A stretch of 64,000 nucleotides of DNA from Aselliscus stoliczkanus (GCA_033961575.1 CM066737.1:51250771-51314770), one strand, 5' to 3'; positions 51,290 to 63,122 are shown, counted from the first letter of the stretch. Numbers and translations: made by a program. Notes: a model not told the origin generated them from the letters alone.

Positions 51290-51780
51290 GCTGCAGCCAA
51301 CCCCAACCCCAGTCAAGGCCCTTTCACCTTGCCTCCAGCTCTTACTGTAATAACTTCCTAGCTGGTCTCCCTGCCTCCAGCCTTTCTCGTTCTTCAATCC
51401 AGTTTGTTCGGTTCAGATTAATCTTCCTGAACACAGTTTTCATCAAATCCCTCTCCAACTCCTGCACCCCTACTGTCTTTTGTATTCACTCCAAATGCCT
51501 GCATTTGGCTCTCAGGGCCTCTTACCTTCTGCCCTCATTCTTCCAGCCACCCTCCCTCCCCCACCTCATCAACCCCATTTCTCATTTCTCATTATTTCTT
51601 AACAGAGCCATTCTCTTCAGCCAAGCTAATCTGCTTACCACCACCCCCATCCACAATTTGCTCCTTTCTATCTCTTGTTCTTTTGCACATACTGTTCTTT
51701 CTAAGAAGAAAGCCTTTACCTGCTCAGCTCTAGGAAACAGCGTCCTCACCAGTCTTAACAAGCTCCTTTAAGATTGAACT
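51290..51780 (-). repeat. L2 relic
   Basis: TAACTTCCTAGCTGGTCTCC, AATCCCTCTCCAACTCCTGC, TTTGGCTCTCAGGGCCTCTT: reversed L2 phrases. Confidence 0.65.
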
Positions 51781-52828
51781 TTTCCAGGAAGACTTCCTGG
51801 ATTAAATTGATCAGCTCAGTTTTTTTTATTTGTTTGAATCTTATGGAATTGTCACTATTTAACCATTTTTGACCAATAGAAATGGCAATTTCATATGGTT
51901 CAGTGTAAAACACTCTCTCCAACTTTTGACTATTCTATTTATATCGTTAATGTGTATTACTTTACATATCATTTAAAGAGCCTTCCAAAATATTTCTGGG
52001 TCTCTGACTGTCATAACTCTCTAGAATCAGAAATAATATCTTTTTACCCCAATGGGGCCTGAAATGGAACAGAGCACACAGTGAGTGCTCAGTTTTGCCT
52101 TTTAATAAGTACATTTTCCCGCACTATGTTGTGGGCCTCATCACTATCTTGTATTTACAGGTAGGGATACATATGTTTGTATTACCCACTAGTCCGTGAA
52201 CTCTGCAAAGGCAAGGACAAGACCTTGCCAATTCACCTCTGGAACCACCCCTGCACTAGCATAGTGCCTGGTACATAGCAGACCCTCAATAACTATTTGA
52301 AGAACTGAGTTGAAGGAATTGCTGCATCTTTTTGCTCTGCAAGGAAAAGAGGAGGCCTGGGGATCCTCTTATCCTTTTAGAGAAGACCCGGAGAAAGCAA
52401 CTTGTGAATCCCTGAGCTCCAGCAAAATCAAATTACCAGACACATATAGATCTCAGCAAACAACAAATCCATGGCAACCAGTCTGGCAGTGCATTTGCCT
52501 TTCCCTGGAAGCCTGCCAACTGCTACTTGCAGGCTCAAGAGAGCAAGAAAGCAAACACCAGATAGTTTTTCTACTTTGATCATCTATGCCTTTCTCTACA
52601 CCTCTGCAGTTTCTACCTGCATGGTCCTGGTGTGGGGAGAGTAGTGTGCTTTCTTTATGTGTAATTCCTTAGGTTCATAGATTCAGCCCTTTGTAGGCAC
52701 TAGCATGCCAGTCTGTCTAATAAAAATACAAAGCAGTCAATGAAACAGCACCCTTGGGGCCCTTGAGGGCATTGCAAATACTGCCAGTTAATCCTCCCTG
52801 CATTCATTACACAATGCTTTCTTTTCAG

Positions 52829-52978
52829 AGTTGCTGTGGACAGCCCCTGAACTATTGAGAGCCCCAAGGGGCAGCAGGTTAAGTTCTTTTGCAGGAGATA
52901 TCTATAGCTTTGCCATCATCATGCAAGAAGTGATGGTCCGGGGAACCCCATTCTGCATGATGGATCTGCCTGCAGGAG
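52829..52978 (+). pseudogene. GUCY2F: GUCY2F exon E8: kinase-homology domain, frame intact
   Basis: Acceptor TTCTTTTCAG, donor GGAG|GTGAGA. The exon encodes ELLWTAPELLRAPRGSRLSS, FAGDIYSFAIIMQEVMVRGT, PFCMMDLPAG, corresponding to the C-lobe of the kinase-homology domain (APE-like WTAPELLR, then DIYSF). The phases agree with E7 and E9. No inactivating change is seen in this exon. Confidence 0.95.
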
Positions 52979-53508
52979 GTGAGAAAAGGGCACCAGGGGT
53001 CACCATTACCCAGAGTATCAGGCCAACCCAGGCTGCTGTGATTTGCCAGAAGAGTGAACACAGTTATATTATCTGTTTGTGATAACTGCCTGCTAGTCTG
53101 CAAGCAGCCTGTGTTGTATGCAGGTGGGTCTTGGAAACAGATAGCTTTAGGCATTTCTAAGAAATCCCCCCACCCAAGAAGCTGGTCCTTTTCCAAACTG
53201 TGAAATAAGTGAGGGACCTACAGGACCAATGTCAGTCTTTTATTTTAGCAGCCCCCTCTACTCCTCTGAGATACTTCCTGCCAGGTATTTCAGTATCTCT
53301 CATGATGCTCCTGGATGGCAAAATCCTCCGATACTTTCCCTGTGGTATGCCACATGCTTTCATCTTCATCTCCCATCAAAATGTTTGGCTAATAGCTAAA
53401 TGAATGGTAAAAACAATAGGCAAAAGTTTGAGGGGAAGCAGGATATTTACATATTCTAAAAGCATGAACCCACTAGATACAAATTACAAGTGGAAAAACA
53501 CTAAGTTT
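52979..53508 (+). other. Intron stretch after E8
   Basis: About 500 nt, no recognisable element. Confidence 0.5.
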
Positions 53509-53509
53509 A

Positions 53510-53670
53510 TGCTATACTCCACATAGCTTAAGGAAGACAGCCCATAGAATTGTAACAGCTATATAAGATGTCAGAGGGGTAGTAGCTTGGGGGAGGGGGT
53601 TATCACTTTGTGAGCGATGTAGATGTCTTAACTATTATGTTGCTTTGTACATATGAAACTAATAAAAAAA
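53510..53670 (+). mobile_element. Small L1 3' UTR fragment
   Basis: GGGGGAGGGGGTTATCACTT and TTGTACATATGAAACTAATA recall L1 3' ends. ACTAAGTTTA flanks both sides (53500-53509, 53672-53681), suggesting an insertion of about 160 nt. Confidence 0.65.
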
Positions 53671-53805
53671 TACTAAGTTTACTAGTCAAAGATCCTTCAG
53701 ATATGACGTTAGCCATGTGATCAAGGCACATCCACATCATGTACCACGATATGATGCACTGAGAGGGCACAACACGTCTGGTATTCTTGTCAAAAGTGCA
53801 TACCC

Positions 53806-54207
53806 TTGGGCCAGCCGAGTGGCTCAGTTGGTTAAGAGCGCAAGGTCTGAGCAACAGTGTCGCCGGTTTGATTCCCACATGGGCCAGTGAGCTGCGCCTG
53901 AGCTGAGCTGCTGCTGAGCTGCCAACAGGTGGCAGGATGGCTCAGTTGGTGACAGCACATACTCCTAATAACAAGGTTGCCGGTTCAACTCCTGCATGGG
54001 ATGGTGAGCAATGCCCATCCACAGCTAAGATTAAGCACGGCACCTTGAGCTGAGATGCTGCGAGCTGCCTATGGGTGGCCAGATAGTGACTGGACTTGGT
54101 GCTGAGTTAGCTGCACCCTCCACAACTAAGACTGGAGGACAACAGCTTGGCTGCTCCCCTTCCCCAATTCCCCAACACTGTTCCCCTTCCCCAATTAAAA
54201 AAAATGC
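53806..54207 (+). mobile_element. Three-part composite SINE
   Basis: Part 1 is the third-type SINE head (GGGCCAGCCGAGTGGCTCAG to GCCAACAGGTGGCAGGATGG). Part 2 is a second tRNA-like head (GGCTCAGTTGGTGACAGCAC, GGTTGCCGGTTCAACTCC). Part 3 ends TTCCCCAATTAAAAAAAA, the same tail as the composite SINEs at 283, 8974 and 46440. Approximate duplication TGCATACCCT and TGCATAACCT. Confidence 0.85.
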
Positions 54208-54649
54208 ATAACCTCAATATTAGACACATGCCAACTGAGAGGCATTCTACAAAATAACCAGCCAATAGTTATCAGAAGTACCAAAGCCATGAAAGACAGG
54301 GAGAGAATGAGGAGCCATCAAAGATTGTAGGATTGTAGGAGACTGAGACACAACAATTAAATCCAATATGGAATAGTAAATTGGATTGTGGCACAGAAAA
54401 GAAATATTAAAGGGGAAATGGATGACAATACAATACAGACTCTAGGTTAGTAATAGTATTGTAACAATATTAATTTTCCTTGTAGGATGATGATATACTT
54501 GTAAGTTGCTAACATTAGGGGAAGCTGAGTGAAGGATATACAGGCAATTGTACTTTCTCTACAGCTTTTCTGGAAGTCTAAGTTTATTTTGAAACAAAGA
54601 TTTAAAAAATGCAAGCAAAACAAAACACCCTAAATACTTAGCTACCCTT

Positions 54650-55090
54650 TGCCCTACTCAGAGTATCATATTATTCCTCTACTCAAGGCCCCCCAACTGT
54701 TTCCCATCACTTGTTAAACGAAGCACACATTTCTCACATGACATATGAGGCTCTTTACAAACTGGCCCCTAACCACCTGTCCAGGCTTTTCTTCTGTCAC
54801 TCTCCACACTCCAGCTAAACCACATGACTAGCAGTGCACTGAAAGCACCATGATGTCTCCCCCATCTGTACCTTCACACATTCTCTTCACAGTAACTGGA
54901 ATGGCCTCACCTTCTCCTCACCTTGCCTCCTCCAACTTTTGTCACCTCCTCTGGGAAGCCTTCTCTGACCTTTTCAGTGTGAGTCAGGTGCCCCTCTGTG
55001 CTCACCTGTGTGTATGTCTGCTAGAGCACTTACATTGTTGGTCATTGTTTATCTCTTCAAGCGGAGTGTGATCTCCTCCAGGGCGTGAAT
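54650..55090 (-). repeat. L2 relic
   Basis: ATGAGGCTCTTTACAAACTG, GGGAAGCCTTCTCTGACCTT and similar reversed L2 phrases. Confidence 0.65.
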
Positions 55091-56545
55091 CATGCTGGAC
55101 CTACACAGAGAGGTGACCCATTCCAGTCAATGGTGCTCTGAGAAAGGGACAAGGACTCTCTCTACTAGATACTGGTTGGGGCGGTTGTGCCCCAAGGGGT
55201 TGTTTCACATGAAATCTATTGCATTGAGAGCATGGTGCTGTGATGGGGAAGCTGTTACTGGTATAGGCCAGCCTGAGTTAAAGGAGCAAAAGGTGTGATG
55301 TAACAAGGAGCTGGGAAGTCAGAGGCAGCAGCCGGAATTCTTTCATAGGGACAAGGGGACACTCATGGTATGAAGCAGCACTGTTAGAGTGTTACAGCTA
55401 ATGGGAAGGACACGCTGCTGGGGCAAGCAGGGTTTGGATCATGATGAGGATGTTAGAGTTGGGGTTGTGGGGAGGGGACTAGGGATAGAAAATCAGCTGG
55501 AGAGATAGTCAGGGCTTGGATTTTATCCTGTGCATTATAAGAAGTCATGAATGGGTTTTAAGCAAGAAACTGATGTGGCCAAAGTCATGATTTAGGAATG
55601 GTTTGGAGACGTCTAGGCTGGAAGCAGAGAGACCAGTTTGAAGCCTAGCATAGGTTCCTGGGGCCACTGAAGGCTAACCATTTTGGTCCTACTTCCAGGG
55701 AATTTCCTCCCTTTGTCAGAAAGGCAGTCTGACTGATCTAGACCGCAGGTGATTAACAGTTGTTGGTCTGAATTGGGAGTTTCAAACTCCCAGTTGAGGT
55801 CTGAGGCATTTGTAACAAGGACAGTGTAGTAGAGTGAGACTGCCTGGGGTCAAATTTGAATTTTGTCACTTACTAGCATGTTACTTAAAGTAAATTACTT
55901 ACTCTCTCTCTGCCTCAGTTTCCCTCCTGAGAAATGAAGAGTTCCTACGTCATCTGTGTGTAATGTGAATCAAGTGAAACAATGCATGTGAAGTCCTCAC
56001 TCAGCCCATAGTCTGATAAATGTTCCACTGAAAGTGGAGTTCAAGGACTAGCAGCCAGGAGGATCCCAGAGAGGCCCTGAATGATTTACTGGAGTTCTTA
56101 ATTTCCTTTCCTTAGGGATCAGGCAGCGCAATAGCCTGGGTCTGAGCTGGGCTTGGGCCTCGGGTGGTGGTTTGGGGGAGTAATTGTATCTACTTTGGGA
56201 TTCGAAAGGCTTATATGATTAGGGATGAGTGAGGGAGCCAGGTCATTGAAGTGTTATAACTGACTCCAGATAGGACGCATCTACAACCTAGCAGAAGCAG
56301 GATAAAGCTGTGCCTAAATGATACCAATACCTCAATGGATTAATTTTCATCCCCTCTTTAACTGACTGATGCAAACTGTGCTCAGATACAATTTATATTC
56401 GTTACACCAAAGGGGAAGGCAAAGAGATGGGCTTTCTGTGATTTCTCCTGACCAATCTATTTCTTGGCTAAAATTCAATTGTCTTTGTTAAATCTTGATG
56501 CTTTTCCCATGATTTGTAGACCTTTCTCTTTTTGCTTCTGGACAG
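55091..56545 (+). other. Intron stretch before E9
   Basis: About 1.45 kb; a MIR-like piece at 55825-56010 (TTGAATTTTGTCACTTACTA, CTCTGCCTCAGTTTCCCTC). No other element named. Confidence 0.55.
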
Positions 56546-56694
56546 AAAACATAAAGAGACTGAAGAAGTTTCCTCCTGTGTACAGACTGGTGGTCCCTCC
56601 CGAGCATGCCCCTCCAGAATGTTTCCAGCTTATGAAGCAGTGCTGGGCTGAGGCTGCAGAACAGCAACCAGGTTTTGATGAAATATTCAACCAG
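56546..56694 (+). pseudogene. GUCY2F: GUCY2F exon E9: end of kinase-homology domain, frame intact
   Basis: After acceptor TCTGGACAG the exon reads ENIKRLKKFPPVYRLVVPPE, HAPPECFQLMKQCWAEAAEQ, QPGFDEIFNQ and ends at CAG|GTAAGG. CWAEAAEQ-P-FDEI is the family signature at the C-terminal end of the kinase-homology domain. The Arg-Pro-Thr-Phe of human is Gln-Pro-Gly-Phe here. Frame and splice sites are intact. Confidence 0.95.
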
Positions 56695-58900
56695 GTAAGG
56701 ACTGTGTGAACCTTAGACTGCACAGAAGTCATCCTTAACCCACCTTACCCTAAACTAACTCCTTAGGTTCTTGTCGTATCATGATAGGAAGCTCTTGCAA
56801 GAGAAAAAGACCTTCTTGGGGAAGAAGCATGAAAGTGGCTACCTAGAGGCCTTTGATGCTGGAGCATCCCAGCACGTCCTCTGAGAGCACAGGGGTTGGT
56901 GTTGGTGCTCTTCTGTATCTGAACCTCTGTTCCAGACCATCTGCAATCTGACCTACCCAAGCTTTCAAAGATAGAATTGAACCACCAGGCATGTGCAAGG
57001 CAATAGCATTGAGATGGTTACAAGAGGGATATCATTGAATAGATGGGGATCCTCATACAGCTGTGTTTGCTTTGGAGATCCCACAGAACTCTGACCGGTA
57101 TACCATTGAAGTGATGTCAGGTTGTTTTGGGAGGGTCAGGAAAAATATGGAGTGTTTGAAAGTGTGTTCAAGGTGAAAGAAAGTGTAAACGTGGAGTACA
57201 AAAGCAGGAGATTCCTTAGGTTTCTAGGGAACCACTTGAAGTAATAAAGTGCATGAAAAGTGATGAACTCTCTCCTTAAGATACTGAATTTCTAAATAAG
57301 CTAGTTCTTTCCTTAGAGTTGGGGAAATTAGGAAAGAACAAAGAGTTTTGCTAAGGGAGCTAGGATGTGGTTCCTATCTTGGAGTAGGCAATTTAGGGCT
57401 TTGTTGAAACTACAGGATACTGAAACTGAGGGCGCTCTCTGTGAGTGCTGTGTCAGCTCTGGTGAAGAGGCTTTCGAGCCTGGCTGGAGTACAGCACTGG
57501 GATGCTTTGTGAGTGGCAGGTATCTGAGGCGGAAAAAAGAAAGAGTTGAATTGAACGCCTGTGGGGCCCTGCATATGAAGTCATCCATGTCCCCAGCTAA
57601 CAATGCCTCCATTAGCCTGTCTGGGTTTCTTGAGGACACTCAAACAGGTGTTCAATACTATGGAAAAGGCAAAGGACCATGAAGGTCAAATTTCCAAAAA
57701 CTTACCATGAGGCAGAAGAAAAAGCATTTGCCCTCGTGTTGATGCTAGAGATGTTATTTCAGAAGGCAGCAGAGAAGCCAGTGATAGAAAGAGTGCATGT
57801 CATACGACCTTCAAACAAGACATTGCTGGGGCTGCCCTTACTTAAATGCTTCAGTGGAAGTTTAGACTGTCTAAAAGACAGGGGTAGCCTCCCAACTTCC
57901 TGTAGCTAATAAAACTTAAATGGGAAGAGGACAGTGAGGCTCCCTGTGTTAGGCAATAGGGGGAGCCCAAAGCATCTGATCTGCCTATTGATTAGCTGCA
58001 GCACCTTGGTGGATATGTAGATGTGGACCAGGCTCAGAAGAAAACTCCTAGTATAGGCCTTGGAGCATTGAGTGCTAAGTGGAGCATGTGTTGCCCAGCC
58101 CTATCGGAGCATTCATTGGGACAGATTCCAAGGTGTCTGCTCAGCAAAACCACCACCAGACTTTTTGTTGTGAACATAGCCTTGTGCATGCTGACTATAG
58201 TAGCAAGAAGGGGCTACTCCCTCATGATTCAGATGGTATGCCAAGCTCCCCATCTCTGTAGATGCACAGGGCCCCAAGAGGGTATATGAAAAACCTGTGG
58301 CATGCAGCCATTTCTAAAGAATAGGCAAGACCAGCTGAATTTTCACATGACTCCAACTGACATGAAGGGCAGTTGCTAGGGACACCATTATTCCCGGACT
58401 CCATGGTAAGAAATAGGGGTAAATCTGTAGATCTTGGGTCATATTTAAGAGGTTAAGAAACCTTCCACTGCCCAAGAACCAACAATGCAGTAGCATTAGA
58501 AGATAAGGATGATTTAGTAAGTCGATGATCTAGAAGGGTAAAGTAGCACTCCTTGCCCTCTTTTACCCCTTACTTTACTCACAACTGGCCTGGGCTGAAG
58601 ACCAAATTCTGCTGCTTTTGAAGTGGCTACTATTCATGTGATAGCATCTCAGAACTGAAAGATCCTGCCCAGAGCACCCTTTGCACAGACTTGAAAGAAA
58701 CATAAGGTTAGGGGAAGAACTACTCAAAGAAAAAGAGCCCTGTGAATGGACCAGGGTGAAAATAAGGGTGAGTGGTGAGTTTTGCTATTTTTACCTGGGT
58801 TCACCTCATACTCTGGCATTTTAGAAGAGATTTGTGATAAGGGGTCCTCTGAGTTTGGGGAGTAAGAATTCCCTGGCTACTCTTTCTGTTTTACTTCCAG
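56695..58900 (+). other. GUCY2F intron between E9 and E10
   Basis: About 2.2 kb without recent SINEs or LINEs. Several short open frames (for instance 57679-57909) match nothing I know. Confidence 0.55.
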
Positions 58901-59068
58901 TTTAAAACCTTCAATAAAGGGAAAAATATCATTGATTCTATGCTTCAGATGTTGGAGCAATATTCTAGCAACTTGGAAGATTTGATCTGTGAATGAACTG
59001 AAGAGCTGGAAATTGAAAAACAGAAAATGGAAAACCATCTAACACAGATGCTACCACCATATGTGTGA
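58901..59068 (+). pseudogene. GUCY2F: GUCY2F exon E10: dimerisation helix with premature stop
   Basis: After acceptor TTACTTCCAG the exon encodes [31 protein letters not shown], then TGA at 58994-58996, then TEELEIEKQKMENHLTQMLP. Human has Arg-Glu-Arg where this has Cys-Glu-stop, fitting two C to T changes at CpG sites. Two codons (Lys-Thr) after KGK are missing in frame. The 3' boundary after CTACCACCATAT is unclear: only GTGTGA follows, and it does not join E11 in the expected phase. The stop lies before the whole catalytic domain. Confidence 0.9.
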
Positions 59069-59842
59069 ACACCTGAGGAGTGTGAATCCTTGTAATAATG
59101 TGTTTTATTAAAAATAGAAGAAATTTACCTATCAACTAACTGCTTCCTCCCTTCTCTATTGCACTCTCTCTATTCTCAAGAGATTTGAGTTACACCTTCA
59201 AATCAAAGAAGAATTGGGAATCAAGGGAGCAGAGCACAGTTTCTAATTTTCCAATACCTGTGGATCATGCTGGTCATTTAAGTTTTTGGTGCCTCAGATT
59301 TTCTACGTGTCATTTCATGACTTTGTTTGGAAATTGACCAATTAAAAAGGGGCAGTTCCTTGAGCACCTAGAGGAAAGTAGCAGGGGTTGTTTTTCTAGG
59401 TTTTTCCTCCTGTAGCTGCAAGCCTTATCTGTTACTAAATTTCCAAATTTTCCAAGGCACCTTATGCTGTTGTGACATGATCTTCTAGGAAATAATTAGG
59501 GAAATTAGTCTCTTGCAAAGGCAACCACCAGGTAACTGTGCCTGAGGGCATGGTAGGGTAGGGGCTGAGGAAGAAGGATAGAGTGATGAAAAAACTCCAC
59601 AAAGGCATAACCAGGGCTGTCTGTTCAGTGCTGTATTCCAGCACCTAGCACAATGCCTCATACATTGTAAGCACTCAATATATATTTATAGAATCAATGA
59701 AATAATGTTTTCATCCAGATGACATTTTCATTGCCGTCATTTACTTGGCAGTGATTTTTGAAGAAATTGTATTCTAGCAGATGTGTGTGTGGCATGGAGG
59801 GAGGCCAGTTTTCTCTGAGGAATAGCTCTGTCTGCTTTTCAG
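59069..59842 (+). other. Intron stretch between E10 and E11
   Basis: About 770 nt without a recent mobile element or recognisable exon. Confidence 0.5.
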
Positions 59843-60033
59843 ATCAGTTGCTGAATCTCTAAAAGGGCTGCATGGTCAAACCTGAGGGTTTTGACTTGGT
59901 CACCTTGTACTTCACTAATATTGTGGGCTTCACCACCATCTCAGCCATGAGTGAACCCACTGAGGTGGTTGATCTTCTCAATGACCTGTACACACTCTTT
60001 GATGCCATCATTGGCAGTCACAATGTCTACAAG
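59843..60033 (+). pseudogene. GUCY2F: GUCY2F exon E11: cyclase domain, frameshift and lost metal ligand
   Basis: The exon begins near TCAGTTGCTGAATCTCTAAA (family VAESLK). The family has two Lys codons before [16 protein letters not shown], but only AAAAGGG is present at 59861-59867, so the frame is broken. Downstream the family frame reads [41 protein letters not shown] to donor GTAAGT. The motif SDIVGFT carries a metal-coordinating Asp in guanylyl cyclases. It is Asn here (59917-59919), which should abolish catalysis even without the frameshift. The exact 5' boundary (59843 or 59848) is uncertain. Confidence 0.9.
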
Positions 60034-61039
60034 GTAAGTTACTTAACAGAGAAATATATTCCAGAGAGAGATTTGTATATGAAGCTCATCTATATGTACT
60101 TCAACACTGAAGGATGAAACTTTATTGAATGTTGTTATTTAGAAATTAAAATTTAAATAGTAAATTTTGATACTTCCATTGGTGTCCCTTTGGAAATGAA
60201 AGCCAGATACAATGCATATAATTTCACACTTTACAAAGTAACAATCTCAACTCAGCAAGAGATTGCTGGTCAGATTTCTTTTGAGCTGTTTTCTAGAACT
60301 GGGACTAAGAAGTGGTTGGGTCCAAAAGTACTTCAGTGCCTAACTACCCACAGTGTTGGTGTTTTGTCCATAGTTGGTAACTGAAATGGAGTTCATCTTG
60401 GTAAATTTGTGTAGATCTAATACATGGTGTTAAAATTTGATTTCCTCTTTAGGTACCATTTTTTTATAGGAGGGAACTCTAGCCTTACACATGTCATAGA
60501 GCTTTTAGACCTGAAGCTCTTTGGGGATTGTACAGGGTAACCAAAAGCATGGCTATTGGTCTGAAGTCTGGGGAAATGGTTCATTGTGAGGGTGCAATCC
60601 CCCGCTCCCACCTTTCCCCACTCCTCCAGCCTGTCAATTTTCACTCTTCCTATCAAAGGTTGCAGGACATGAGTAGATAATAGATAACTACATTCGCTCA
60701 TTTCAGTGTCATGCTTCCTTACCCTTGGTTTTATGTGTTATCTTGTCCTTAGGCAGAAAATTGCTAAAATTTTCATAGCTGTGTAGGGACGTTTCCATGT
60801 TGTCTGCAACATGGATACTTGTCTTATTGATGGATGCCCCAGGCATCTCAAACTTTAGACAGCTACTCTGTCCCAGGAACCAAGGTAGAGCTGGAGAATG
60901 AGTAGCTCCATTCATTGGATTCTTCACAGTAGTCTGAAATGTTCCAAGTCTTAAATCACACACAGGGCAGTGTGTTTATTTCAGATTAGACAGGGCCCTC
61001 TCAGGTCAGGTAGAGAGCCTCAGGGTTAGGCTAAGAGAC

Positions 61040-61470
61040 TTAAATAGGGCTCAGAAATAGACATCATACCTGTCAATCAGCAGGAGCTGCAAACTAATCA
61101 AGAAACACAGATGGAGACCAAAGAGGAGGAAAAATCCATGGAATCAGACTACCTGTCTCAACTTGTTGAACTCAAGCTTGAAGAGAAAAACAAACCATTG
61201 AAAACTAACCCAGTTGCAAGTAAAATCCAAGATGATTCAGCATGGGTAATATAACGCAGCCACTGGTTTAATCAACCCAGCTGATACTGTTCAGACAATT
61301 GCTGAGGGTATTAGGGATGAGGCCACAAAGTATTTTGGTACTTCATGGCTACAGTAGGGAGTTAGTGGGTTGTTTCCAGGACTGAGCTATATGAGTCCAA
61401 AGATGGAATCTAATTTTTAGCTCTTTTTATGAATAATAAACACAGTGCAAAGGAAATAAAAATTGAACCC
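61040..61470 (+). pseudogene. Possible retrocopy fragment of an unidentified protein
   Basis: From about 61055 one frame reads SEIDIIPVNQQELQTNQETQ and DYLSQLVELKLEEKNKPLKT, then SKIQDDSAWVI and a TAA. Skipping one base near 61251 lets it continue as NAATGLINPADTVQTIAEGI, RDEATKYFGTSW to a TAG. The following sequence has AATAATAAACACAG and AATAAAAATTG, like a 3' UTR. Glu/Lys-rich composition and continuity over about 95 codons suggest former coding sequence; I do not recognise the protein. Confidence 0.4.
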
Positions 61471-62130
61471 GCAGTAAGTCACCAAACCTGTTTGTGTTTT
61501 CATTTTCTTTACCTGTAAAATTGGAATCACTTCCCCTGGTACTTGATAATCGGAAATGGAAGTGAAATGACTATTGCAGAATTATGAAGTTGGTGATTTG
61601 TTTTCAGTTTCAGTTCTCCTTCCACCACCTCATCTCAACCAGACCCCTTCTTATAACTCCTCTTCCCTTTCTGTATCCTTATGTTGGCTTATGCAACACA
61701 TAATTCCCCACAGCAGTCTCACACTAAGGCCAGGCAGGACCCATACTCCCTTCCCTTCTAATCTTCTCATTCATGTCTTTGGGGACTCCTGGGTGATTGA
61801 CTCAAAGCTGAATGTCCAACCACCAGTCTCTGATAATGGCCAGCCAGTGGGTTTCTCCCACCCATAAAGCATTTGCATGGTATCCAGTGCCTTCCTCCGT
61901 GCAGGCAGCCATGCTTATTTGAGAGCAAGGATCCTTTTCTCAAAGTGTGCCAGGAAAGGGAGGCCCTGGATGAAAGCATGATGAGCCACAAGGTCCCATA
62001 GTGCAAATGAACATTGTTATTGGCTGTATAGGAAACCAGGATGAGGGACCTCTAGTTGATTGCTAAGCCTTCTCTGGAACTGAGTCTTAGCCGCAGTCCT
62101 ATGGCTCATTTCAAGACTGAGCAGTTTGGT

Positions 62131-62138
62131 GGTGGTGG

Positions 62139-62169
<31 letters not shown>

Positions 62170-62170
62170 A
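62131..62170 (+). repeat. (GGT)n/(GAT)n microsatellite
   Basis: GGTGGTGGTG then a GAT/ATG trinucleotide run of about 10 units; poly-Asp in one frame is an artefact. Confidence 0.95.
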
Positions 62171-62400
62171 GCTTGCACTTATCATCCACCATACAGGTCT
62201 TAAGAGCTTTGACATGTATTAAGATTTTAGTCCTTATGAAACTCTATGAGGTAGGAACTGTCATCCCTATTTTGCAGAGAAGGATACTGAAGCACAGACA
62301 GGTTACTTGACTTGCTCAGTTTATAAATGGTGCTTCAGGGATTCTAACCAAGGCAGAATGACTTCAGAGTTTCATGCTCTTAACCATTGTACTGAATGCA
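62171..62400 (-). repeat. MIR relic
   Basis: CCCTATTTTGCAGAGAAGGA, TACTGAAGCACAGACAGGTT and CATGCTCTTAACCATTGTAC are MIR words. Confidence 0.65.
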
Positions 62401-63016
62401 GTGCTCTAGGACAATGCGGATTTTAACTGGATCCAAACTTGCACTAGCAGAGCCTGACTGGCAGATTTCACAGAAGTCCTTTCAGTTTACTTATCTTTTG
62501 GATTTACTTGAAAAGCTCCAACTTACTAGTCACCTAAAACAGTAAGCACACTTCTCTAGGGAAGTGAGGAATATAGGTTTGCTTTTATTTCCAGGTATCC
62601 AGCTCTAACTGCCCCTTGTAAGAAGCAGTTGAGGGCTAGTACTTCTGCCCCTTAAGAGGCGGCCACTAGGATAGGAGGAGGTAGCTGGTGGTAAAACACC
62701 CAATTCTCATACCCAATGGGGTCACAAAACTAACTTTCTCATATTAGCAAAGCAAAACAGAAGGAATGAACTCTTCCACCTCCTTCCTTTCTCTTTTCCT
62801 GTACCAACCTTAAGGCTGCCCTAGCTCATTCACTTGAAATCACCTAGTGAAATATTTTGTGGGGGAGCCCCATGTGCACCTTTTCATGGAGTGCTCCCCA
62901 TGGACACCCACAGACAGTCCCAGGAAGAAATCTCTCCTTTTCTTTCCCCCAGGAATTACTTGGAGCCTGATAGTTCTCTAGGACCAGTCAGGAGCCTGCA
63001 AATACCTGCACTTCTT

Positions 63017-63122
63017 TTTTTTTTTTTTTGAGGGCAGTGTCACTGGTCCTCATATGTGGGACTGAACCGGGGGGCTGGCTTCCCAAACCAGTGCTTAACC
63101 ACCGCACCACTCGGCTGGGCCC
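63017..63122 (-). mobile_element. Short tRNA-derived SINE
   Basis: Reversed short SINE, GAGGGCAGTGTCACTGGTCC to CACTCGGCTGGGCC. Exact duplication AATACCTGCACTTCTTTT at 63001-63018 and 63123-63140. Confidence 0.93.

Larger units (their letters stand above)
47797..52828 (+). other. GUCY2F intron between E7 and E8
   Basis: About 5 kb: MIR-like 48695-48830 and 50080-50270, L2-like 49380-49930 and 51290-51780, and the simple repeats listed separately. No exon or retrocopy seen. Confidence 0.6.

Noticed and set aside
53806..54010. tRNA-like A and B boxes suggesting tRNA genes
   Set aside because: They form SINE heads with A tails and target duplications; no cloverleaf can be folded. The same holds at 9900 and 23823.
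57328..57909. Open frames in the E9-E10 intron
   Set aside because: No recognisable protein, no splice or poly(A) context, and length expected by chance.
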